Below, piece after piece: positions 1-11,794 of a stretch of 64,000 nucleotides of DNA. The notes under the pieces are model-generated. The model was not told the DNA's origin. It made no database searches and saw nothing but the letters and a program-made list of their open reading frames with translations. Position 1 is the stretch's first letter. Every line of letters starts with the position of its first letter. The translations under genes were made by a program, and so were the position numbers. Origin of the DNA: Gossypium raimondii (taxonomy: Eukaryota > Streptophyta > Magnoliopsida > Malvales > Malvaceae); the NCBI RefSeq assembly GCF_025698545.1, contig NC_068572.1:1302001-1366000 (forward strand). Reading direction: 5' to 3'.

Positions 1-973
1 TCAAGGTTATACATCTGTCCTAATGTGCAAATGAGAATGCCCTAGTAGGTCAAAAAGTGGCACCAGCACCAGCTTTAGATTTACCTTGCCAACAGCTGTT
101 CTTGGAAGGCAAAGAGAAAAGACAAGAAAGAAGGGTAAAAAGATAGAAATAAAGCAATGAATAGAAAAGAGAGAGAGAGAGAGAAGGAAAAATGTTTAAA
201 TGAGAAACGATTGCCATGTTTCAAGTTTGAGCACATGGACAAATATACCTTTCCAGCTTATAGACAGTAGCGAGACTAACAGTGTCAGTGTGTGCGCAAT
301 ACATTCAAATTCTCATTGAAGATCAAAATTGATAATCAGAAATCTTCCTCGGTTGGTTTTATCTTCTGGATTAACAAATTCTATAATGTTTAGATCCCAA
401 TTTGGCCGTCAACCAGTTCTTTTCCATACTCTTCTCACCTTTGAACAGTGCCAAAATCAAGATTTAAATCCAGAATTTAAGTTTTAACTTGAAGTACCAT
501 GAATCCAAGCTTATATTATTGTTCTTATTCTTTGTCAAACAATACAAAGTTCGAAGTGCAAGTTAAAGCTACTGACACACAGGGTAAGCCAATGAAGAGA
601 CATGTCACCTCCAATAAACCACTACTCTTGAACTTTGAACTGTAAAAAACTTGCATGACAAGAAAAGAAGACCAAACCACAGAACTAAAATTAAGAACAT
701 GGCCCTAGATCATTGAACATAGGCAACAAGCAAATTTAACCAAAAGATGCCAAATAAAAAATCACCACAGGGAAAAAAACCATCTTGTATAGCAATGAGG
801 TTTAACAGAAGCAAACTACTGTTGGCATAAGTAAGATGTCTGAGAGTGAATGCTACCACCTCTCCCAGCGTAGCAAAATCCAGGACCTCTTAAATGCCAA
901 TCAGGGAAGCATTCAACAAACATCAAAAAGGCAACAATAGAACAAAGAATAACACACCAAAATCATAACTTAC
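1..973 (-). other. Unfinished intron 7 of the callose synthase gene
   Basis: The donor GTAAGT lies directly left of exon 7 (intron begins at 973 on the minus strand). The next expected exon of a GSL10 gene encodes the KLDEAAV...NYIKWC stretch, and I do not find it in this stretch on either strand. It contains a GA-rich run near 170-185 and otherwise nothing I recognise. Confidence 0.5.
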
Positions 974-3900
974 TGGCTCAGGTTCCTCAGGAATACCATG
1001 TCTAGATTGTTCATTGGCAAGGAGAAGCACTACATGTTCACGTTGGTTAGAAACATTGTCTTTCTGAAAATGAAAAAGTACATGAATGAGGTATTAAACA
1101 ACAAATAATAAACGCAACATAAAAAAATTAACACCCAAAAGACACATTTATAATGCATGATATGTTTAAAGAGCAATTCCATGAGGATGAGTAAGAAATT
1201 AGAAACAATACTCAACAAAATTAACTGAAACAAACAAGATAACCATGGACCAAGAAATTATATTTTAGTCAAACACATTGGCATAACAGACCATATTTAC
1301 TTTTCACATGTAAATGGTCAAAGACAGCACAATGCTAACTCAAAGAATGAAGTACGTACAAGTCCTACACATTGCTCAAGTCTGTAGCCCCTTGGCTAAT
1401 TAGTAAGAACAACCACAACAAGCAAAACAAAAGCCAAGACACTTTCACACCCAATATCAAACATGAGCTACAAGATCGCCTTATGGTTTACTGGCTGGTT
1501 ATATTTGGACATATAAACCAAGGGACAGTAAGAGGCTGATAGTTTCCACATAACCTAAACATTCCAGGACATAATTAGGTTCCACAAGAAACTAGAGATA
1601 AGCAAGAAAGCAGACTAAGGCTTTTAAACTTAGAAATACCAGAAGTTTCTCAATTTGTAAATACATAGAGGAAACACAATGTAATCAATTTCATCATAGC
1701 AGTACAAACCTGAAATCCAAAAACATAATGCAGAAAATCCATAAGATCAGGGCTCCTTGTCTCGGGAATAGAAAAATCACTAGGCAATTTTGGCAAGCTC
1801 CTATCGTGCTTTAATGCCGACACTGCTGCTCGTACCTGCCCATGCATTTTCAGTAGTTAAATTGAAATACAAAACTACTATGAGGTCTAAAAAAGGCAAA
1901 AATATCTAACCTCAGGGAATGACACAATAGCATTTGTTATGGTAGGAGCATCCAGTGGGAATGGGATAATGTTGTAAGCAATCAGGTCCTCAGTCATGGC
2001 TGCATCTGAATCAATGACCCGTTTCAACTGCTCAAAAGAAATTGCAGCTACATGAGCAGGAACTAGAATCATAAGATTATATTACTGCTGAACAACATAC
2101 TACAGAATATGAAGACATAATCTTCAACAAATAAAAGAGACTGCACTAATACAAATGAAAACATATGGAAACAAGTAAAACCAAAGCCCAGAGTAAGTTA
2201 AATGCAAATGATATGAACAAAATGCCACCTAGAGGTCCTACCAATTAAGCGTTTAGGGTAAAATAAAGAAACATAGTATATTAGATGCTTTGAGTTACCA
2301 GGTTCAGAAATTACATTCCATAGTGAACATTAAATGAAGGCCTTCATACAACTAATTACACCAAGGGTATATGGTGACATTGGTCAAGCCTTAATTCATT
2401 AGATCAAAGGAACACAAGAAAAGAAGGTTAAAAGAAAGGATTATTATCAGGTAGACTGACAGTGGAGTTAAAAAACCACAAGCAGGGTTAGGAAGATCCC
2501 ATGTGTCCTTTTCTTTGTTAGTTTTTTTTTTTTTAAATATAGTGTAAGGACACATACAAGCTTCCACAAATGGTGATAGGAAGTGCTCATGTGTCCTTTT
2601 CTTTGGTAGTTTTTGTTTAATAAAGTGTAAGGGCATATACTAGCTTCCTAACCCCATTTGTGGAGTTTTTTTAACTCCATTGGCAGTAGACATGATAATT
2701 TTCCTAAAAGAAAAGCCTTCTAATTCTCTACCACTATTTTCACTCTACTTTCATAAAAGCAACTCGCAACACATAACAAAATTCAAACTCGAGATCTATC
2801 AACCTCCTAGTATATGTGAACATCTATGGAAGCGCTCACATACTAATAAAGCAATACTATCCGCATAAGCGGTCAAACTGGCATTAAAAAGGAGATAAGT
2901 ATGGTTAAACATAAATCTCTTGCTGTTGATGCTATGAGAGGTTAGCTTGTTATAAATGAACACAAGAAAGAAATCAGTTAAAATATTTTAAATAATAACT
3001 AAAGACTATACCACCAACCTCCACAGGTATTTCCTCTGTCAACTGCTGCAATACCATCCCCAATACTCTTAGCGTTCCAAAAACCCTTTTCCTTTTCAAT
3101 GTCTTCCGCTCCAACCTAGATAAGAAAAACATGAAAGAATAGAACAATTTAAAAATAAAAAATAGAATCCTGCAAATAATAATAAATAGAAACAATGGAG
3201 ATCAATCTGCAAAATCAACATGAAAGTTGAAAGTTAAAGATAGACTAACCCAATCCATTTAAAACAGATACTTAGAAAAAGTCTAACACATCAATAGCAA
3301 CAGAGTAATTTTGATAACAAAAACCTTGTCAAATTAAGAGAATTTAAGGTTAAATCAGCAATAATACATAAATGTCAAGTAAATACATAAATGTCAAGTA
3401 AATGCATAACATAGCAAGCAACAATCAGTTCATCCTTTGACCTTTTGTTAACACTTCTAGATGTGGTGAACCTGGAGAAGACAACAATTTCGATTCATAT
3501 TCTTTAAACAGTGAAGCTAATGGAAATATTCTAAATATGCTAAACCACAGACCTACGTCATTTCACTTACAGAATTGCATATGTGAAAAAAATACTTAAA
3601 TATGGAACCGAGCCAACTGTAACATGAATGATTCAAGGCTCTCACACATAGGCAAACCAAGGTGCCCAACATACTTGCTTCAAGACTCCAGCAACCAAAA
3701 GGACAGAGAGACAAGAGGGAGAACAAATGGAAAGCACATCTAAAAGGAAGAGAAATTTAGAGAAATGGGGAAAGAAGGAAAGCAAAGAGTTGTGACTATA
3801 TAGAACATATAGAGGAGAAGCCATGGTTAAAAAAACATGGTTTCTATTTAAGATACATACTCCCCAAGGTTGCCACTGAAAACACCTGATTCCCTCAACA

Positions 3901-6186
3901 TCATTTCTTCTTCACGTAGCTTGTCAACGTTGTTCTTCTCTCTATAAAGCCTATAGAACTCCAGCAAGCGAGCAACATCTTGGCTCCTGTCTATGGTCCC
4001 AACCTCTCTTTTCGCTAGCTTTTGCTGAAAATTTGAAGTATGTGTCAGGAATTGCAAGTTACATTACAAAGAAACATTAAGAGGATAAAATCTTCCATAT
4101 AAAATATCCTTAGAAAAAATGCATTAAATATTCAAACATTCATAAGCCAGCCACATTTCCAACCTAGCTTTCTCCAACAAATACCAACATGCAAACCTAA
4201 TAAGCACCAACAGAAACCAAGATGCATACATGTTCAGGCATGAAATACTTCATCATATTAAGTGCACATAAATTAAATCTCACAACTATTAATTGGAGTC
4301 ATAGTAGCACATAAATTTAATAAAGGCCTTAATAACTATTACCAATTCATTTTATGTTGGATGCCCATGTTAAAATTTAACATGGCATCAAAGCCGAGCA
4401 TTGCCTCCATTGATGCGTAGTTGATACAGCATGAGAGGCCCACTGTGCACACATGTGAAGCTCATGCCACATGATAGGACTTTCGCCTCTACATGTAAGG
4501 CTGAGAATTGAGGTAAAGATAAAGTAGATTCCACATCCGTTAAATGGGGGATTAACTAGGGAACATAAATATAAAGTGAGCCTCTCCACCTATTGTCCAT
4601 TGGTTTTAGGTTAGATGCCCATTTTAATATTGAACACAACATAAAATAATCATTTCAATTGTTCTAGGACTTTTTAGCCAACCCTATTTGATGAATGTGC
4701 TGTCAGCATCTAAACTTGCATAAGGGAGTCCAAACGCCAACTACATCCAAGGAAACAAGTAACAACCAAGAAGCACATGCTCGTCTATATGTACACACAC
4801 AAAAATTGCATACTGAAGAAACTACTCATTCTCATTCTTGCAATAGAAGTTCTTGCTTTGCGCTACTAGCATTTTTCATAGATTTGATATATACCTTGAT
4901 CACAGACATTAGACCAGTCTTGAATTGTAAAACACCTCTGCCTTCACTATTAGGATCCAGATTTTGAGCAAGCGAATAGGCATGCTCACATACTGCAAGA
5001 AAGCAAACAAATTTAGCAAGTCAAAAACATTAAACAGCTTTGCCAAAGACCTATGATACTTCTCTAAAGCAAAAATGATAGCTTCAAAGCTGTAAAAACT
5101 AATATGCAGCCTAAATCATTCTTGTCAGTCACATAACTGAAATAGATAACTTGCTTATCATAATTGTACTTTCAATACCAAATTCAGTCTCTTATCATTC
5201 TAGCAACAAGCATCAAATTAACAGAAAAGAGAACTGCTCCTTCATAGAGAGAAAAAAAAAAAAGAAACATCTCACATACATATAGATACTCATACACACA
5301 TACGTGCAAAGAAACAAATAGAGAAACAGTTTTAGCTGTTTTATATTAGCATTGTCTAAGTGTCTTCAATTTTTTATGCTCAACATATAAACTATCATCA
5401 GTTGGACTCGTGTGCACACTTACAGACTACATACTAAACAACAAGCATAACACCTATAACCTTAACCACTAAAGCATTGTCTATTAACTGTAAGAAATAT
5501 AGCATTCTGCAAGGGTTCAAGTCATATGTGTTAACATTAACCAATCCTTAATCTTCCAACCATAACTCAAAACCCTCTAAGGCCATAATTCATTCACCAA
5601 ATATTTACTAAGTAACAAAAAATAAAACATCCGCAAGGGTACTTAAAACTCCCACTAGAATTGAGGAGCTTGACTTCTCATCACACAAGCTCATACTAGG
5701 TGTATGAGATATGACTTCATTAGCCATACAACTTGAAAATAATACCACCAATAAAAGTGACCTATAACCATTTTATAAATATGCAATATTCTTAAGACAT
5801 AACTTTGGAACTTTCTACTTATCATAAAAAATTTTGAAAATTTAGACATGCCTTCCAATACCCATGATTTACATTTAGCAACATAAATAAGCAATAAAAA
5901 TCAGAAAAAATGAATGATCGGTTGAAAGAAAAACAAAAGATTCATACATAGCTATGTTGCAAACCAAAGGAAAAGAAATAAACATACAAATTCTAGCTAC
6001 GTTAGGTTCTTCATCCTGAATTTCATCTGCAACTCTCAGAATTGTATCTATCTCTCTATTATTAAGAGATGAAGGAACGTATCCAGCAATTCCACCAGCA
6101 GGATGTCCTACTGAACCCATCCCAAATCTTTCCCTTCTTAACGCCGCCCGTACTAACCGCTCCCATAGCTCCTCCGCTCGAGACAT
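974..6186 (-). CDS. CALS9: Callose synthase 9 / GSL10-type 1,3-beta-glucan synthase, N-terminal part (partial)
   Basis: Callose synthases are large plasma-membrane enzymes that make 1,3-beta-glucan from UDP-glucose. Seven coding exons are visible on the minus strand: 6186-5988, 4992-4895, 4024-3861, 3115-3019, 2027-1911, 1835-1710 and 1063-974. All have GT-AG borders and sum to 297 in-frame codons from ATG 6186. The protein begins MSRAEELWERLVRAALRR and contains VPSSL, ADEIQDEEPNVAR, NLDPNSEGRGVLQFKTGL, QKLAKREVGTIDRSQD, VIDSDAAMTEDLIAYNI, DFLHYVFGFQ and KDNVSNQREHVV. These are the soluble N-terminal (Vta1-like) landmarks of the GSL10 branch. The GSL8/CalS10 branch starts differently. No membrane segment or glucan synthase domain is in the window: the remaining exons must lie left of position 1, or the gene is truncated. 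One oddity is an extra Phe-Pro (six bases, near 1955) in the conserved IIPLDAPT stretch. The introns carry a TRIM-like element and short repeats. Confidence 0.88.
4347..4640 (+). mobile_element. TRIM-like mini LTR element in intron 2 of the callose synthase gene
   Basis: A stretch ending at 4382 is repeated about 240 bases downstream, ending near 4636. Both copies have the pattern CTATT-CCATT-TTTTA-GTT-GATGCCCAT...AACA. Immediately after the first copy comes TGGCATCAAAGCC (4383-4395). This is close to TGGTATCAGAGCC, the usual primer-binding site for initiator methionine tRNA in Ty1/copia-type elements. The order LTR end, PBS, short non-coding interior, second LTR end is that of a terminal-repeat retrotransposon in miniature. 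The left LTR looks truncated and no target duplication was found. Confidence 0.42.
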
Positions 6187-7110
6187 TTTGGTATAGATAA
6201 GTCACACAATTTCTACAACAACAGATTATAGAAATTCAAACATCAGAACTCATAAAAGCTTACGTATAAAAGTAAATATCAACCTATGCAAGTCAAGAGC
6301 TACAACAGCTGAAATATGTCATGTGCTAATCATACAACAAACAAAGCATCATAACAGCAAAGTACATTAGCTGCCTCGCTGCAGCGCCTTGTAGCCAGAA
6401 CAGTCAAGATTGATACGTAAGATTTTTAGGAACACTAAAATGCGGATAAACAGTAAGTTAACTAATTAACACAGGCTATAAAACTTTTTTCTAAAAATGA
6501 AAATTCAAAAACAAATATAATTATAGCACCCCACGAATTGATTTTAAGCCCATAATAATACTAAATCCTATCTCACATGCCTTCAGCTGCGACTAACAGA
6601 CGAATTCAAACTTTAAAAAATTAACATTTTTTATTCAATATTTACATAAAAGAACACACATATGAACAAGATCCGAAATTGCTTTCTACGTTTTATGAGA
6701 TCTTTTTCTTCCTCAATTTCCGGACACACAAACAGATCACTGGAAGTTTACATCAGATGCTGAAAATTAAAAAAGGAAATGGCGTACCAGATAACTGTAA
6801 GGAAAAACCCTAGCATCCGAGTTGAAACGAGTTCAATCGATGAGAACTCGGGAGGTTTTTGAATAAAAGTAGACGCTGAAATAGAAAGGAATGGTGGTTT
6901 TGATTTAATTTTAAAACAGCAAAAAGAGACGAGATCAATGAAAAAGAAAAGTAGCAAAGGTAAAAAGAAACCAGTTTTACCGGCAACAGCCGGTTGCACA
7001 CGCCTTTAAATTGTATATGAATGACGCGGTGAAGCAAGCTCCGTCTCACGTGCCAACTAATGACTTTGCACGCTGAAATAGACCGCTGAAATAGACAATC
7101 CCAACCCAAC
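6187..7110 (-). promoter_or_regulatory. Leader region of the callose synthase gene, with probable 5'UTR intron
   Basis: On the minus strand a donor-like CCG|GTAAAACT (intron starting at 6980) and an acceptor-like TTGTTGTAG (6213-6221) could remove a leader intron of about 770 bases, leaving a short 5'UTR before ATG 6186. Open frames here (6748-7109) have no family resemblance and are probably untranslated. The transcription start is not identified. Confidence 0.35.
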
Positions 7111-8280
7111 TGATTTTAACTTTTCCATATGAAAAAAAGCACTTTTTTTAAGTTACATTTTTTTCGCAATCCTTTTGAGTAAATAGTACTTTTTAGGGAA
7201 AATACTTCTCAAAAACGCAATTCAACATGCCCTAAATTAAGTTCGAATGATACCAAATTCCAAGCTCGATGATTAAACTCAAGTGTATTGAAGCATGATT
7301 TTTGAGTTTAAACTAACTCGAGACATAATTAAATTATTTGAGCTTGAATTCGATAAATCAATATGAGAAGATTTAATTAAATTTGTAAGCCGTTTGAATT
7401 AAATATTACAATATATAAATTTGGCTTAATCGATAGCTCGAGCTACAAAAGTTAGAGCTCAATTCGATAATATTGAATCGAACTTGAGTTTTTTTGGTTG
7501 CTATTGTTATGATATCATTATTAGGTCCAAATTTGGTACTTTTAATTTTAATAATATCATCATTAGGTCCAAAATGATGACGTATAAATTTTTAATAACT
7601 TTTATTCGATTATACAACTAAGGACGCGTGAAATTCAGTCAACCGTGTTTAGCTGATAATAATTTTACATATTATCTGAATGTTTAAAGTTGTTTTAAAA
7701 CAATCCTATATTATCACTTTAGTAGCAACATACGATGTTAACAATTTGGACCAACTGATAACAATATATAAACTTACATAGACTAAATTGTGTTAATTTA
7801 AAGCATAGAAATAATTTCTAATTTTCAATATAATATAGGGACTAAAGCAGAGCTAGACTAATAAAAAAATGTTTAAATAATGACTTTTTAAATGTTGTAT
7901 GTTATGTTTCAATTTATATTTTTACCTTTGTATGAGGAGTCAGATTGTATTTTGTCCCCTCTACTCAAAAAAATAGACAAATTAGGCTTCATATATTAGA
8001 TCAAAGAGTAAATCGATCCATTATGTTAAAATTTTCATCCATTTGTACTGTTAAATTTTGACGTAATTGATGAAATAACTAGATAGTAACACATGACGTG
8101 TCATATATACCTTACATTGACGTACAATGACCAACTTTAAACAATAGAAATTTATTGAAATTTATTCCACAGACAGCATGTGTGTCTCTTTTTTTTTAAT
8201 ATTAATTTTTTAAAATTTTACTATAACCCGAACACTTGTCAACCCTCTAACTTTAATCGTAGAGTCTAGAAACTATAACT

Positions 8281-8470
8281 ATAAATCTGGACAAAATTGG
8301 AAATCTATAACAACTAAAAGCCTCCCAATTTGAATGGATTGCTTATACTTTTTTATTTTATTTTGGCCAGTAAATGGATTGCTTATACTTAGTATTTAAG
8401 TTAATAATCTGGACAAAATTGGAAATCTATACCAACAATGAAAGCCGTCCCAATTTGAATGGGTTGCTTA
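8281..8470 (+). repeat. Direct repeat of about 68 bases
   Basis: The segment 8281-8350 recurs at 8404-8470. Both contain ATCTGGACAAAATTGGAAAT and CCCAATTTGAATGG, separated by about 53 bases, and they differ at only a few positions. A third short piece of the unit (AATGGATTGCTTATACTT) sits at about 8372. Confidence 0.7.
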
Positions 8471-8567
8471 ATTAGATATAGATGATTTGTTCTTTTGTTG
8501 AGGACACATTAATTGAGTAATTAAAATTAAATTTAAGGTTATTTAATGTATATCATATAAATTTATT

Positions 8568-8733
8568 TTATTATAAATTCTTATCATATCTGTTTTTTTA
8601 TACAATTCCTAGAATTATTCATAGCCCCTCTCAACTCTTAAATAGAAGGTTAATGCGCCTCAGCACACTCGAACCCACGTCTTCATACATTGGTAACAAT
8701 ACCGATATCAATCGAGTTAAAACTCAATCGGCA
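8568..8733 (-). mobile_element. tRNA-derived SINE-like element, copy 1
   Basis: On the minus strand the element opens with GATTGAGT and an A-box-like stretch, then carries a B-box-like GGTTCGAGTGTGC, then the family body with a conserved stretch near CTATG and a tail near the ATAATAA end. It shares order and spacing with the six other copies in this window. This copy is somewhat diverged. Confidence 0.6.
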
Positions 8734-10515
8734 CGTTCATCATATAATTAAAACTTAATTATTATTTTGACGGTGGTATTAGGGTTTAATTAGATATAAA
8801 ACGACTAAAAAAATGGCATAGAATTTTCACAACTCAAAATTTAATAATATAATTAATTTTATTTTATATTAATATTTATATATTCATTATTAATTGATTT
8901 AAAATTAAATAGAATTTGTATCATTGGTTGAGTCAAGCAGAATATATGTTTTATATGTAATAAATTTAGTAGGAATTGATACCTCAAGTCATTCGAGCTC
9001 TCTGTAGAGTTAGGAGAAAAATTCTAAATTTGTCTTTTTTTAAAGGGAGGTTGACTACTTATATAGAAGTTTTTAAAGTGTTATTTGTTTAGAGTTAATA
9101 GACCCTTCAATGAGTTGATATTGTGCCTGAATTTTGTCTACAAACTTTATGAAAAGCTCAAGTGCATTGAAAAGATGCCCAAGAAGGTGATAGATTTACA
9201 AAGCAATAGTGTTCCATCATATCAAACCATGCATGGCACACGCCCACATACCAAGAGAACATGCACATTCGTGCTCGGTGGCTTAAACCCTTGACCTATA
9301 GCATATATGTCACAAGAGAGGATGCAAGTGTCTATATTTCTTTTTGGTAAATGATTGTGCGCCACACACGATCCAATCTGATGAAATGTTCCTACTCAAT
9401 GAATCTGTCGCTTATTTAGACAGCCATAGACACTTGGGCTCTTTACAAAGTTTAAAGTCAAAACCCTGACTTATTTTTTTGTTAAAGGAAAGCCAATTCC
9501 TTTTAAACAAGTCTTCAAAGTGTTGTCTATTCATAACCAACAAACCCTCGAATGGGTTGATATTGTCATTGGGTTTAGTTAGGGTTTTGAATTCTAACTT
9601 CACGGGGAACTGAGTACCTTGATAGACTACCTAGCAATAGTACTGACTCGTTAAGGGTTCATCGACTCCATACGGATGATGCTTGAGGAGAAAATAATCC
9701 AACTTGATGTAGTTATAAAATAATCCACACATAATATTACAATAAATCTCAAACTTTAAAACTTCATTTACAAAGCCATAACTTCACTATTAACTTAAGG
9801 CCTTATCTTCTTCACATTTTAAATAGATTATGATTTTGGTGAGAACATGTACATATTATCCTCAACATAATATTTAAGTTAATTTCATACATTAATTGCG
9901 ATTTAAAACTCTAAGCGCAGTATTAACTCAGTTGATATTAACATAGTTGAAAGTTATTTTAAGATTCCAATAACCAATTTTTTTTAAAAAATTCTCATAA
10001 ACCCCTCAAAATTTTGAAAATCTTATTAGCCCCCAAAACTTAAACCCCATTGCCAATAACCCCAAGTTAGGAATTCTAGTTATAAAACTAGTATTTATTT
10101 AGTTAAAATACAGATAATTTTCACTCCAATTTGTTGCAACAGCAACCAATATGAAACAGTACTGAACAATTTGGCATTTTCAGTTGAACAAATTTAAAAA
10201 AAAATCAAATCACTCACAATTTGTTCTTCAACAACTAATTAATCCATTGATAATGACATTGTTTTTTATTATTTCACAAAGTTTTTGTTTTATTTTTTCC
10301 AAAATTAAAAGGAAAAAGAATCCGTTTCCTAACCTATTACTTTCATGGAAAATTTAACATTTTCCTGGAAAATGGAAGTTAATATGGTGTTTTAACTTGG
10401 TTGTTATTTTTTTACATACAACAATAATCTATGTGTTTGTTTGCAGAATTTTCTCCCTCCAATTCTCCTATTTTTTTTTAAACTTAATTTTATTTATTCA
10501 TTAAATCAATTATTA

Positions 10516-10545
10516 ATGAAGAAGATGAATCAAGCAAGATTTTGA
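10516..10545 (+). promoter_or_regulatory. Short upstream ORF before the RAV start codon
   Basis: ATG at 10516 opens a nine-codon frame (MKKMNQARF) that stops with TGA at 10543-10545, two bases before the RAV start ATG at 10548. If the transcript includes this segment, ribosomes would have to reinitiate or leak past it. Whether it is transcribed cannot be told from sequence. Confidence 0.45.
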
Positions 10546-10547
10546 TT

Positions 10548-11600
10548 ATGGCGGCAACTAAAACCTCACGATCCGGCGGCGGAAGCGGTGGCGACGACTA
10601 TATGTTTCGCGCCAGCAAACGTTTAAAAACGGAAACTAGCGGCGGATTAGCAAGGTTCAAAGGAATCGCGCCGCAACAAAATGGGCATTGGGGCGCTCAA
10701 ATCTACGCCAACCATCAAAGGATTTGGCTCGGTACATTCAAATCGGAGAACGAAGCAGCGCTGGCGTATGACAGTGCGGCGATCGGACTTCGTATTGGAG
10801 ATCCCCATCGGAATTTTCCCTGGTCCTATGACAACATCCAAGAACCTAATTTCCAAAATCTTCACACCACTCGAGATATACTGAACATGATCAAATCCGG
10901 TTCTTACCAATCCAAATACGCCGATTATACCAAATCAAGCGCAAATCACAACAAAAACACGATCCACAACGACACAAAATTCGCATGCCAACAACTTTTT
11001 CAGAAGGAATTAACTCCAAGTGACGTCGGAAAGCTTAACCGTCTCGTCATCCCTAAAAAACATGCCGTCAAACACTTCCCGCACATCGAAAACGATCACC
11101 AAACCTTCACCACCGCCAATGGCGGTTGCGAAGACGTCGAGCTTGTTTTCTACGATACGTCGATGAAAATGTGGAGATTTCGGTACTGTTACTGTAAGAG
11201 CAGCCAAAGCTTTGTGTTTACGAGGGGATGGAACCGATTCGTGAAGGATAAAAAGCTGAAGGAAAAGGACGCCATCGCGTTTTACACATGCGAATGCACC
11301 GGGGAGATCGAACATGGCCGGGGTTTCTTCTTGATCGATGTGAATTATAATGGTGGTGATGACGAAAATGGTGGTCGCATCGATGTGTTTAAGAGATTGG
11401 GGTCGTCATCGGTTCTTCGTCATCATCAAGGTGAGTTGCATGTGGGATTGGAATTGAACTTGGGGACGAATTTTTACTGCAATTTGGATGAAAAACACAA
11501 TGAAAATGGTGAAGAACAGGGTCTCAGTGGATTAAAATCGTCATCCTCCCATAGTGTGAAGGAGAAGAGGATTACTTTATTTGGAGCACGGATTAACTGA
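10548..11600 (+). CDS. RAV-type AP2/ERF plus B3 transcription factor
   Basis: This is an intronless gene of 350 codons plus stop. The ATG at 10548 is the first in-frame ATG. An AP2 domain spans about residues 36-92 (RFKGIAPQQNGHWGAQIY, WLGTF, AALAYDSAA). A B3 domain spans about 145-263 (FQKELTPSDVGKLNRLVIPK, WRFRYC, SFVFTRGWNRFVK, GRGFFLIDV). AP2 plus B3 in one protein defines the RAV family. The form of the AP2 domain, with PHRNFPW and the TTRDILNMI linker, resembles the Arabidopsis At1g51120/At1g50680 branch more than RAV1/TEM1. The usual RAV repressor motif RLFGV near the C terminus appears as TLFGA at the extreme end, so the repressor function may be altered. The N terminus is Gly/Ser-rich. 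A nuclear DNA-binding regulator binding bipartite CAACA/CACCTG-type sites is expected from the family. Confidence 0.93.
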   Translation: MAATKTSRSGGGSGGDDYMFRASKRLKTETSGGLARFKGIAPQQNGHWGAQIYANHQRIWLGTFKSENEAALAYDSAAIGLRIGDPHRNFPWSYDNIQEPNFQNLHTTRDILNMIKSGSYQSKYADYTKSSANHNKNTIHNDTKFACQQLFQKELTPSDVGKLNRLVIPKKHAVKHFPHIENDHQTFTTANGGCEDVELVFYDTSMKMWRFRYCYCKSSQSFVFTRGWNRFVKDKKLKEKDAIAFYTCECTGEIEHGRGFFLIDVNYNGGDDENGGRIDVFKRLGSSSVLRHHQGELHVGLELNLGTNFYCNLDEKHNENGEEQGLSGLKSSSSHSVKEKRITLFGARIN

Positions 11601-11643
11601 TAATTACAGTATTATATATATTTTGGACTTTTTTTTCCCAAGC

Positions 11644-11794
11644 ATTATGCTGGATTTGGATGAGCGGTATTTTAACTGTGATTAGTGTAAAATCAGTGAT
11701 AGCGGTGAAATTAAATTTGGTAACGATACTATAACATGAGACAAAAAGTAAACTATACGCATCGCACCCCACCGCCCTTCCAAACCCAACCTTA
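11644..11794. mobile_element. Diverged short MITE in the 3' flank of the RAV gene
   Basis: Starting about 44 bases after the RAV stop, this ~150-base stretch matches the MITE at 47877-48032: left end GGATTTGGATGAGCGGT, interior GATAGCGGTGAAATTA and GAGACAAAAAGTAA, right end ACCGCCCTTCCAAACCCAACC. The terminal inverted repeat is decayed. It probably lies in the RAV 3'UTR. Confidence 0.65.

Larger units (their letters stand above)
7110..10450. other. Intergenic, repeat-rich spacer between divergent callose synthase and RAV genes
   Basis: No supported gene. It holds a partial copy of the foldback family seen in the NEK introns (about 7935-8165), a direct repeat at 8281/8404, a SINE-like copy (8568-8733), and two diverged stretches (about 9060-9150 and 9500-9575) sharing the AAGTGTTGT core of the NEK intron-5 MITE. 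Open frames at 9085-9294 and 9412-9603 lie inside these repeats. Confidence 0.6.

Noticed and set aside
781-900. Exon-like stretch on the minus strand in the callose synthase intron (FCYAGRGG frame)
   Set aside because: Does not match any segment expected after exon 7 of a GSL10 gene and lacks suitable splice borders.
10647-11315. Antisense and alternate-frame open frames inside the RAV gene
   Set aside because: Shadows of the single-exon RAV frame, which explains the region fully.
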